A stretch of 5,331 nucleotides of DNA from Smithella sp. Lineage in GTDB: Bacteria > Desulfobacterota > Syntrophia > Syntrophales > Smithellaceae. The notes below the pieces were generated by a model. The model worked only from the letters and a program-made list of their open reading frames with translations, was not told the origin of the DNA and ran no database searches. Location of the stretch: positions 1-5,331 of the forward strand of contig JAAZOZ010000005.1 of assembly GCA_012797505.1 (NCBI GenBank), read 5' to 3'. The number at the start of each line of letters is the position of its first letter. The first letter of the stretch is position 1. This document shows, piece by piece, positions 1 through 5,331 of the stretch. A program made the position numbers and the translations under genes.

Positions 1-266
1 ACATCATGACGAACAAGAACAACACAGTTCTCTATACCGGTGTTACCAATGATTTAAACAGAAGAGTTTATGAGTACAAGAAAAAATTGATGGACGGCTT
101 TACGAAAAAATACAATGTGGATAAATTAGTATTTTACGAAGTTTATGATGATATTAACAATGCCATTGCCAGAGAAAAACAGATTAAAAGCGGCTCAAGG
201 GTAAAGAAGATAAAATTAATTGAAGAAATGAACAGTGGTTGGAAAGACCTGTTCAATGATCTATAA
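1..266 (+). CDS. Small GIY-YIG (URI-domain) nuclease family protein, 5' end cut by the window edge
   Basis: This is a predicted single-domain endonuclease of the GIY-YIG superfamily (small URI/COG2827-like group, often misnamed UvrC-like). An ATG at 6 is in frame, but the codons before it read (T)AC ATC, giving Y-I-M-T-N-K. That matches the usual family opening, in which a Y-x-Y-I strand carries the first ('GIY') motif, so the true start lies upstream of the window. Counting from the ATG at 6, the second motif is Y-T-G at residues 10-12, the arginine helix is NDLNRR at 15-20, and the likely catalytic glutamate is E57 in AIAREKQIK. The W79-K-D-L ending is typical of the family. The position after Y-E, commonly His, is Tyr24. 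GC content is about 33% by hand count, against well over 50% in the genes that follow, which suggests acquisition from elsewhere. The cellular role of these orphan nucleases is unknown. The family call is firm; activity is inferred. Confidence 0.88.
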   Translation, partial: IMTNKNNTVLYTGVTNDLNRRVYEYKKKLMDGFTKKYNVDKLVFYEVYDDINNAIAREKQIKSGSRVKKIKLIEEMNSGWKDLFNDL

Positions 267-302
267 GATTGCCACGCCGACCAAGGGTCGGCTCGCAATG
301 AC
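266..302 (-). repeat. Dispersed palindromic repeat, copy 1 (GTCATTGCGAG...GCAATCT type)
   Basis: Read on the minus strand, this 37-nt unit begins GTCATTGCGAG and ends GTGGCAATCT. The inner stem is a perfect 7-bp inverted repeat, GCCGACC at 276-282 with GGTCGGC at 286-292, around a 3-nt loop. The outer stem pairs ATTGC at 268-272 with GCAAT at 295-299, and an asymmetric internal loop separates the two stems (CAC on one side, TC on the other). It starts on the last base of the nuclease stop codon. No T run follows on either strand, so it is not a standard intrinsic terminator. From general knowledge, such elements occur in many copies in deltaproteobacterial and related genomes; copy number here cannot be judged. 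Confidence 0.75.
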
Positions 303-312
303 TAATGAAGGC

Positions 313-355
313 GTCATCGCGAGGAATCCGCCGCAGGCGGATGACGCGGCGATCT
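313..355 (+). repeat. Dispersed palindromic repeat, copy 2, opposite orientation
   Basis: This 43-nt unit begins GTCATCGCGAG and ends GCGGCGATCT, so it has the same termini as copy 1 but lies inverted relative to it, 10 bp away. The inner stem is a perfect 7-bp inverted repeat, ATCCGCC at 326-332 with GGCGGAT at 336-342, around a GCA loop. The outer stem pairs ATCGC at 316-320 with GCGAT at 349-353. Compared with copy 1, the outer stem carries a T-to-C change matched by an A-to-G change on the other arm. The inner arms are unrelated in sequence but still perfectly self-complementary. This pattern points to conservation of structure rather than of sequence. Confidence 0.75.
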
Positions 356-366
356 AAAAGTCCATG

Positions 367-396
367 AGATTGCTTCACGTTGTTGTCGTAATTGTC
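367..396 (-). repeat. Possible decayed third copy of the palindromic repeat
   Basis: AGATTGC at 367-373 repeats the exact terminus of copy 1. Eighteen bases after the start of that match, GTAATTGTC at 388-396 resembles the opposite end (GCAATGAC) with a mismatch and an insertion. ATTGC at 369-373 can pair with GTAAT at 388-392 using one G-T wobble, but no inner stem is visible between them. It may be a degraded unit, or a chance match in the leader of the TPR gene. Confidence 0.3.
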
Positions 397-409
397 GGAA
401 AGGAACATC

Positions 410-415
410 AGGAAA
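410..415 (+). promoter_or_regulatory. Ribosome binding site of the TPR gene
   Basis: The hexamer AGGAAA lies 10 nt before the ATG at 426. It is a moderate match to the anti-Shine-Dalgarno sequence and supports this start, which also gives a clean signal peptide. I could not find a convincing -35/-10 promoter in the 159-bp gap upstream. Confidence 0.5.
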
Positions 416-425
416 TCAAAGCCAT

Positions 426-1640
426 ATGCTGAAAAAAATATCCGTTCCTTTTTTAGGTATCCTGCTGTTCTCTCTGCCGGTCATGGCTGCGGAGACGCAT
501 GCCGCGGAGTTTCAGAACGGCAGATTCCAGAGTCTGATGATTCAGGCCGTCGGTCGGTCCTTTGATCTCGATGAGGATGGCGCCGATGTTCTGCTGAAAA
601 AAGCCATCGCGCTGGAGCCGGAAAATCCCATGGGATACGCTCTGGAAGCCATGCTGCACATATTTGCCTACGAGATGTGCTTTACGCTTGAACAGCGCCG
701 GAAAGAAAAAGAAGCCATCTTTTTCTATGCCGGGGAGGCGCTGCTGAGGGGAGAAAAGAGAATCAGCGTCAATCCAAGAGACTCACAGGCCTGGCTGGCC
801 ATGGCGCTGGCCAAAGTGGCCAGGGTTCACTGGGCGATTCAGGAAAAACGCTACTTCGTGATGGCTCGCGAGACGCTGAATATCTGGAACTATCTGGAAG
901 CCGCCAAATCGGCTGATCCGAATAATTATGACGTGGATTACCTGACGGGACTTTTGCATTACCATATTGATCATTACCGCGGGATGACCGGTTTCCTTTC
1001 ATCGTTATTGATTACGGAAGGAAACCGCCAGAAAGGCCTTCAGGAAATTCACCTGGCGGCGCAAAAAGGATGGATTCTGCGGGACATGGCCCAGGTCCAG
1101 CTTGCCTCAATCTATTTGACCTATGAAAAGCAGCCGTCCCACGCTTTGCCCATTATCATGGAACTGGCAAAAAAGTATCCGGATAACTACAGCTTTCATT
1201 TCATGCACGCTCTGATCCTGGCGGAGATGCGCCGATTCGCGGAAGCGGAAACCCTTGCCGCTCAAATCCAGAAAAATATCGCTTCCGGAGTGCCGCCCTA
1301 TGCGCGCCAACTGGAACCCCGCTACGATCATCTGATGGGACGAATCCATTTTAAACGCGGTGAATACGGAAGGGCGGAATCCTGTTTTCAAAGGGCGATT
1401 CAGGACAAGTCCTTTTACAATATCCGGACAAAAGCCAGATCGCTTCTGTACATCGGCATGATTCACGATATCCGGCTGGAACGCAAATACGCGGAAGATT
1501 ACTATCAGCGGGTTTTGAAGGTTGAAGGGGGCGAAGGGTCGGCGCGCATCGAAGCCGGTCAATACCTCAAAGCGCCGTACCGGGCTGACGGAAATGGATC
1601 ACGCCGGGAATCGGGCGAGAAACCTCAAGGGAAGGGGTAA
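426..1640 (+). CDS. Exported TPR-repeat protein
   Basis: This 404-residue protein opens with a Sec signal peptide: a basic start (MLKK), a hydrophobic core at about residues 6-20 and an Ala-rich cleavage region near VMAAETHAAE. There is no lipobox cysteine, so it is probably periplasmic and not a lipoprotein. Degenerate tetratricopeptide helices fill the rest. The clearest are at about 220-252 (AQVQLASIYL... ending in KKYPDN), 253-285, 298-327 (HLMGRIHFKRGEYGRAESCFQRA) and 334-365. The stretch at about 178-216 (HYRGMTGFLSSLL... followed by KGLQEIHLAAQKG) recalls TPR proteins of deltaproteobacterial envelopes. TPRs act as protein-binding scaffolds; the partner here is unknown. The last residues are basic and glycine-rich, and their codons hold the uvrB ribosome binding site. 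The stop codon is one nucleotide from the uvrB start, so the two probably share a transcript. I do not recognise a specific gene name. Confidence 0.85.
   Translation: MLKKISVPFLGILLFSLPVMAAETHAAEFQNGRFQSLMIQAVGRSFDLDEDGADVLLKKAIALEPENPMGYALEAMLHIFAYEMCFTLEQRRKEKEAIFFYAGEALLRGEKRISVNPRDSQAWLAMALAKVARVHWAIQEKRYFVMARETLNIWNYLEAAKSADPNNYDVDYLTGLLHYHIDHYRGMTGFLSSLLITEGNRQKGLQEIHLAAQKGWILRDMAQVQLASIYLTYEKQPSHALPIIMELAKKYPDNYSFHFMHALILAEMRRFAEAETLAAQIQKNIASGVPPYARQLEPRYDHLMGRIHFKRGEYGRAESCFQRAIQDKSFYNIRTKARSLLYIGMIHDIRLERKYAEDYYQRVLKVEGGEGSARIEAGQYLKAPYRADGNGSRRESGEKPQGKG
1630..1637 (+). promoter_or_regulatory. uvrB ribosome binding site, inside the end of the TPR gene
   Basis: GGAAGGGG lies 4 nt before the GTG at 1642, within the last three sense codons of the upstream gene. 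It decides the uvrB start. The reading frame is open upstream to an ATG at 1522, but those 40 extra codons overlap the TPR gene and encode nothing UvrB-like. The arrangement suggests translational coupling. Confidence 0.7.
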
Positions 1641-1641
1641 A

Positions 1642-3636
1642 GTGGATACCTTTTCATTAATCACGGATTTTATTCCCTCCGGCGATCAGCCGCAGGCGAT
1701 CGACAGACTGGCCGAAGGGCTGGCTCGCGGGAAAGAGCATCAGGTGCTGCTCGGGGTGACCGGCTCCGGCAAAACCTTTACCGTTGCCAACGTGATTGCG
1801 CGCGCGGGCCGTCCGGCGCTCGTCATTGCACACAACAAAACCCTGGCCGCGCAGTTGTACGAGGAATTCAAGGGCCTTTTCCCCGACAATGCCGTCGAAT
1901 ATTTTGTCAGCTATTACGATTACTATCAGCCGGAAGCCTACCTGCCGGCGACGGACACCTATATCGAAAAGGATTCCGCCATCAACGAGGAAATCGACAA
2001 ACTTCGCCACGCGGCCACTCACGCGCTTTTGACGAGGCGAGATGTCATCATCGTGGCGAGCGTTTCGTGCATTTACGGTCTGGGTTCGCCGGAGGCCTAT
2101 CTGGGGATGATCGTTCAGCTCGAAGTGGGCCGGGAAATTCCCCGGGAGGATATTTTGAAGCGTCTGGTGGAAATTCAGTATGAGCGCAACGACATCGATT
2201 TTCACCGCGGCACCTTCCGCGTCCGGGGCGATATCGTGGAGATCTTTCCTCCCTATGAAGATGAGCAGGCGCTGCGCGTGGAGTTCTTCGGCGATACGGT
2301 CGAGGCGATTCACGTCATTGACCCGCTGCGCGGGAAGAAAATCGGTTCGCTGGAGCAAATTGCGGTCTATCCCGGCAGCCACTATGTAACGACGCAGCAG
2401 AATCTCCAACGGGCGACGGCCGACATCCGCGCGGAACTTGCCGAAACACTGGCCCGATATAAGGAACAGAACCTGCTGCTGGAAGCGCAGCGCCTGGAAC
2501 AGCGAACCCATTTTGATCTGGAGATGATGGAAGAGATGGGCTACTGCCAGGGCATTGAAAATTATTCCCGCCATCTCACCGGCCGCAAGCCCGGGGAGCC
2601 GCCGCCGACCTTGATGGAGTATCTGCCGAAAGACGCGCTGGTGATTATTGACGAAAGCCACGCCACGCTGCCGCAGCTCGCGGGCATGTACCGGGGAGAC
2701 CGGTCCCGCAAGGAAACGCTGGTGAAATACGGCTTCCGCCTGCCCTCTGCGCTCGACAACCGGCCGCTCACGTTTGAAGAATATGAGGCGCTGCCCAACC
2801 AGCGGATTTATATTTCGGCGACGCCGGCTCAGTATGAAATCACCAAAGCGCAGGGCGTCCGCGTGGAGCAGATCATTCGTCCGACAGGCTTAATGGACCC
2901 GGAAATCGAACTGAAGCCCGCGGCCGCGCAGGTGGACGATCTGCTCGGGGAAATCCGCATCCGCGCCGACAGAGGCGAAAGGGTTCTGGTGACGACGCTG
3001 ACCAAGCGCATGGCGGAAAATCTGACGGACTATTACAGCGGCCTGGGCGTCCGCGTGCGCTACCTCCATTCCGACATTCATACGCTGGAGCGCGTCGGCA
3101 TTATCCGGGATCTCCGGCTGGGAGAATTCGATGTGCTGGTGGGCGTGAACCTGCTGCGCGAGGGGCTGGACATCCCCGAAGTTTCTCTGGTGGCGATTCT
3201 GGATGCCGACAAGGAAGGGTTCCTGCGCTCCGAACGGTCGCTCATCCAGACCAGCGGCCGGGCCGCGCGCAATGTCGGCGGCAAGGTGATCATGTACGCC
3301 GACAAGATCACGCGATCCATTCAGGCCTGCCTTACCGAGACCCGCCGCCGCCGGGCCATTCAGCAAAAGTACAACGAAGAAAACAACATCACGCCCGAAA
3401 CCATTAAAAAGTCGATCAGCAACATTCTGGGATCCATTTACGAAGCGGACTATGTTACGGTTGCCGTGGAGAAAAAGCCGGGGACGCTGCCCGTGAAGGA
3501 AGAAGACCTGCCGGCGTTAATCAGGAAACTCACGGCGGAAATGAAACAGGCGGCCAAAAACATGGAATTTGAGAAAGCCGCCGAACTGCGCGATGAAATC
3601 AAAGAGCTGAATCAAATCCTGCTGGAGATGGGCTAG
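1642..3636 (+). CDS. uvrB: Excinuclease ABC subunit UvrB
   Basis: UvrB is the DNA helicase-like damage-verification subunit of nucleotide excision repair. UvrA loads it at lesions, and it then recruits UvrC for incision. The protein is 664 residues from a GTG start, close to the usual 660-675. The start is set by the family opening (F-x-L...F-x-P-S-G-D-Q-P-Q-A-I at residues 4-20) and by the upstream ribosome binding site. Visible motifs are: Walker A GVTGSGKT at 38-45; the Tyr-rich beta-hairpin that clamps DNA, starting SYYDYYQPEAY at 90-100; the DEAD-like box DESH at 337-340; YISATP at 390-395; helicase motif V region GVNLLREGLDIPE at 501-513; motif VI QTSGRAAR at 536-543, where many homologues have QTIGRAAR; and the C-terminal UVR helix pair that binds UvrC, about 624-659. 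It is intact with no frameshift. It follows a TPR gene by one nucleotide and ends 6 bp from a convergent gene. Confidence 0.98.
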   Translation: MDTFSLITDFIPSGDQPQAIDRLAEGLARGKEHQVLLGVTGSGKTFTVANVIARAGRPALVIAHNKTLAAQLYEEFKGLFPDNAVEYFVSYYDYYQPEAYLPATDTYIEKDSAINEEIDKLRHAATHALLTRRDVIIVASVSCIYGLGSPEAYLGMIVQLEVGREIPREDILKRLVEIQYERNDIDFHRGTFRVRGDIVEIFPPYEDEQALRVEFFGDTVEAIHVIDPLRGKKIGSLEQIAVYPGSHYVTTQQNLQRATADIRAELAETLARYKEQNLLLEAQRLEQRTHFDLEMMEEMGYCQGIENYSRHLTGRKPGEPPPTLMEYLPKDALVIIDESHATLPQLAGMYRGDRSRKETLVKYGFRLPSALDNRPLTFEEYEALPNQRIYISATPAQYEITKAQGVRVEQIIRPTGLMDPEIELKPAAAQVDDLLGEIRIRADRGERVLVTTLTKRMAENLTDYYSGLGVRVRYLHSDIHTLERVGIIRDLRLGEFDVLVGVNLLREGLDIPEVSLVAILDADKEGFLRSERSLIQTSGRAARNVGGKVIMYADKITRSIQACLTETRRRRAIQQKYNEENNITPETIKKSISNILGSIYEADYVTVAVEKKPGTLPVKEEDLPALIRKLTAEMKQAAKNMEFEKAAELRDEIKELNQILLEMG

Positions 3637-3642
3637 CGGTTC

Positions 3643-4752
3643 CTACTCGAAGCTGATGACCGTAAACTGCTCCATCATGGCGTTTTCATACGCTTTGGGC
3701 GGCGGCAGGACATCCTGTCCGCCTTGCGCAATTTTCGTGTATTTTTTCAGAACGAACGGCAGCCCGCGGGAGAAAAAGAAATCCGGCGCGTCGCAGATCT
3801 GAAAGTGCAGGTGGGGCGCGTCGGAGTTGCCGGAATTCCCCAGCAGGGCGATTTCGTCTCCTTCTTTTACCCGATCTCCTGCTTTTACTCGGATCGAATG
3901 GGTGCGGCAGTGCGCGTAAAAGGCATAGCGGCCTTTCCCGATATCCAGGATGATGTAATTGCCGGCCAGATCAATGGCATCTTTGAAGGTTACGCTGTGG
4001 TCATTGCCGGAATTTTCCGGGAGGCCGTCGCGCATGGCCACGACCGTTCCGTCCGCCACGGCGTACAGAGGATCCCCATAGTTGAAGTAGGATTCGTTTT
4101 TGGCGGGATTCCCGTGAAAATATTCCTTCAGATTGTCGTCGAACTGCAAATTGTCAAACGCGAAGCGCTCGCCGGTTCCCCTTTTCCCAAGTGCAAAAAA
4201 CATGGCGTTGAAATGATAGCCCATGGTGGACTGGTTGATAAACAGCCAGTTTTTGCCGCGGACCGGCGAAGCAATGACGATGGGCGTCATCGCCTGATCC
4301 GGCAGGAAGGTTGCTCCTTCCAGCGACAGGTCCCGATTCGTCCGGGAATTCCGGAAATGAAACCGGTGCGTCACGATCTTTGGAATGGTTCGCCCCAAAG
4401 GAACAGGAAGCTGCAAACTGACGTAATAATGATCTAGTTTGTCGGGCGGGTAATAGGGATTGACGGGCAGCGGGTCTTTGTAGATTTTGGGAAGTTCATT
4501 TTTGCCGATGGCAAACAGCGTCGCCCGGGTGTCGCCGTCAAGGATGTCGATCTGCTGCAAATCCAGACCTTCTTTCTCATATTCCCACATTCTCAATGTA
4601 TAGCCGATCCGGATATATTGATCCGTGGGGTAGGGCATGTCCTGAGCAATGACGGTGAATCGGTCGTCGCGTGCTTCGGGGGCTGCGCCGTGGCATCCTG
4701 CAAGGCTGACGAACAACAACAGCCAAACACTAATCCTGATGAAATTTTTCAT
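3643..4752 (-). CDS. Lipoprotein with M23 (LytM-like) metallopeptidase domain
   Basis: This is a predicted envelope-anchored peptidase of family M23, whose members cut peptide bonds in peptidoglycan or act as inactive activators of amidases. The 369-residue protein has a lipoprotein signal with lipobox L-A-G-C, the lipidated cysteine being C20. A beta-rich N-terminal part (about 30-160) of unknown role comes first. The M23 domain spans about 165-335. It includes AVADGTVVAMRDG at 231-243, YAHC with likely catalytic H281, VKAGDRVKEGDEIALLGNSGNSDAPHLHF at 289-317 and the H-x-H pair H314/H316. The usual first motif H-x-x-x-D is absent just before the ADGTV strand. The likely substitutes are H180 (GYHFNAM) and D200 (RFAFD), 20 residues apart, as in an M23 subgroup I recall. 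AAGGAG lies 8 nt before the ATG. It is probably co-transcribed with the gene upstream. Whether it is active cannot be told from the sequence. Confidence 0.88.
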   Translation of the reverse strand: MKNFIRISVWLLLFVSLAGCHGAAPEARDDRFTVIAQDMPYPTDQYIRIGYTLRMWEYEKEGLDLQQIDILDGDTRATLFAIGKNELPKIYKDPLPVNPYYPPDKLDHYYVSLQLPVPLGRTIPKIVTHRFHFRNSRTNRDLSLEGATFLPDQAMTPIVIASPVRGKNWLFINQSTMGYHFNAMFFALGKRGTGERFAFDNLQFDDNLKEYFHGNPAKNESYFNYGDPLYAVADGTVVAMRDGLPENSGNDHSVTFKDAIDLAGNYIILDIGKGRYAFYAHCRTHSIRVKAGDRVKEGDEIALLGNSGNSDAPHLHFQICDAPDFFFSRGLPFVLKKYTKIAQGGQDVLPPPKAYENAMMEQFTVISFE

Positions 4753-4760
4753 CCCGTTTT

Positions 4761-4766
4761 CTCCTT
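4761..4766 (-). promoter_or_regulatory. Ribosome binding site of the M23 lipoprotein gene
   Basis: On the minus strand, AAGGAG stands 8 nt before the ATG at 4752-4750. It is a strong, ideally spaced site that fixes the start and agrees with the lipoprotein signal peptide beginning at that methionine. Confidence 0.8.
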
Positions 4767-4776
4767 TCGGATCTTC

Positions 4777-4793
4777 AGACCGCGGGGCGGTCT
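4777..4793 (-). repeat. Short hairpin between the DUF2344 gene and the M23 gene
   Basis: On the minus strand, AGACCGC and GCGGTCT form a perfect 7-bp stem with a CCC loop, starting on the nucleotide right after the TGA stop of the upstream gene. No T run follows, so read-through into the M23 gene is expected. It could stabilise the upstream message or partly lower downstream expression. On the plus strand the heptamer TCTTCAG occurs at 4772-4778 and again at 4791-4797, so one side of the hairpin also sits in a direct repeat. Confidence 0.5.
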
Positions 4794-5331
4794 TCAGGCA
4801 AGCATCGTTTTCATTTTGACGACACCGATCCGCTGCGTCTCCTCCTCGGAAAAGCTCAAAACATGCCTCAAAATATCCACGGGGCGGACGGAGCCGGTCT
4901 GCGCGTGCCGCACGGTCAGCGTCACGGTTTTTTCTTTGATGTTTAAGGACAGGGCTTCGACAAAAGGCCGGATATCCCGGGTGACGGTTTTGCCTTTGGA
5001 TGATCTGGTGATGGGAAACGATTCGGCCGCCAGAAAATTTTCGATGCTTTGAAGAATGACGCCTAGTTTTTCCTCGTTCGTGTCCGCGGGAAGAATCAGC
5101 TCATAAACAAAGCCACGGAGAGTCTGCGCCAAGTCCCGGGCGGCAAAGGAAAGCGCCTGAAAGTCCGTGATGGCCATGCCGTCGGGCAGCGCCGCGTTGA
5201 TTTCGCCTTTCAAGACCGACAAATTTTGCGGATACGCCAGGGCGGTGACGTCCAGGTATTCCTGACGGCTTTCCATGCCCACTGAGGTGGCCGTGGCGAA
5301 GGATATTTTGGGATGCGGGTGGTAGCCTGCC
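4794..5331 (-). CDS. DUF2344 (TIGR03936-type, radical SAM-associated) protein, C-terminal part; 5' end beyond the window
   Basis: The reading frame stays open to the window edge. The GTG and ATG codons near 5282 and 5276 are internal, because the codons before them read AGYHPHPKISFATATS, followed by VGMESRQEYLDV. This matches the conserved G-F/Y-N/H-PHPKISFA...G-x-ES..EYLD block of DUF2344 proteins. About 178 residues are visible. They include INAALPDGMAI, typical of the domain's middle, and a C-terminal basic strand ending RIGVVKMKTMLA. In the family, DUF2344 occurs either alone next to a radical SAM/B12-binding gene or fused to its C-terminus. Which form this is cannot be seen here. The function of the domain is unestablished, although its genes often lie near ribosome- or RNA-related genes. 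The M23 lipoprotein gene follows after 41 bp on the same strand. Confidence 0.85.
   Translation of the reverse strand, partial: AGYHPHPKISFATATSVGMESRQEYLDVTALAYPQNLSVLKGEINAALPDGMAITDFQALSFAARDLAQTLRGFVYELILPADTNEEKLGVILQSIENFLAAESFPITRSSKGKTVTRDIRPFVEALSLNIKEKTVTLTVRHAQTGSVRPVDILRHVLSFSEEETQRIGVVKMKTMLA

Noticed and set aside
266..355. Palindromes as a CRISPR array or an intrinsic terminator
   Set aside because: There are only two clear units, in opposite orientation and without regular spacers, so it is not CRISPR. The stems are not followed by a T run on either strand, so they are not a standard terminator.
360..425. Sigma-70 promoter for the TPR-uvrB operon (for example TTGCTT at 370-375)
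   Set aside because: No acceptable -10 hexamer lies at the right distance. A promoter probably exists in the gap, but I cannot place it.
1107..1562. Minus-strand open frame of 151 codons opposite the TPR gene
   Set aside because: The TPR helices and signal peptide on the plus strand explain this region; the antisense product has no domain signal.
1522..1641. Upstream ATG codons (1522, 1594) giving a UvrB longer by up to 40 residues
   Set aside because: The extra residues overlap the TPR gene, do not resemble UvrB, and lack a good ribosome binding site. The GTG at 1642 has one and gives the normal family N-terminus.
1657..2661. Long minus-strand open frame (334 codons) opposite uvrB
   Set aside because: It is a mirror of the GC-biased third positions of uvrB. 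The protein has no recognisable domain and uvrB is certain on the other strand.
3724..4437. Plus-strand open frame of 237 codons opposite the M23 gene
   Set aside because: The minus strand encodes a clear lipoprotein signal and M23 motifs; the plus-strand product has no recognisable features.
4618..5052. Plus-strand open frame spanning the M23 start and the DUF2344 gene
   Set aside because: It crosses two well-supported minus-strand genes and their intergenic ribosome binding site, and its product looks like nothing I know.

Overview
The window reads as an ordinary chromosomal stretch of a Gram-negative bacterium, most likely a member of the former Deltaproteobacteria (Desulfobacterota, Syntrophales-like). 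This assignment is inferred. It rests on the style of the UvrB protein, on a DUF2344 protein of the kind paired with radical SAM enzymes, on exported TPR and M23 proteins, and on dispersed palindromes of the GTCATTGCGAG...GCAATCT type that I associate with such genomes. No rRNA, tRNA, CRISPR array, insertion sequence or phage gene is visible.

Left end (1-425): the 3' part of a small AT-rich GIY-YIG (URI-type) nuclease gene, whose first motif lies off the window edge. A 159-bp intergenic gap follows. It holds two head-to-head copies of a palindromic repeat, the first starting on the last base of the nuclease stop codon, and possibly a third, decayed copy. The inner stems of the two clear copies differ completely in sequence yet both pair perfectly, and the outer stems carry a compensatory change. 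This is the most interesting part of the window.

Middle (426-3636): an exported TPR-repeat protein and uvrB on the plus strand, separated by one nucleotide. The uvrB ribosome binding site lies inside the last codons of the TPR gene and uvrB starts with GTG, so the two are probably co-transcribed and translationally coupled. UvrB is full length with all main helicase motifs and serves nucleotide excision repair.

Right end (3643-5331): two minus-strand genes that probably form an operon. Upstream, and running off the window edge, is a DUF2344 protein. It is followed after 41 bp by a lipoprotein with an M23 (LytM-type) peptidase domain. This operon converges on uvrB with only 6 bp between the two stop codons and no visible terminator.

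I see no strong evidence of a wholly new multi-gene system. The nuclease-plus-palindrome pair at the left end is the best candidate for a small, poorly described mobile or selfish unit.
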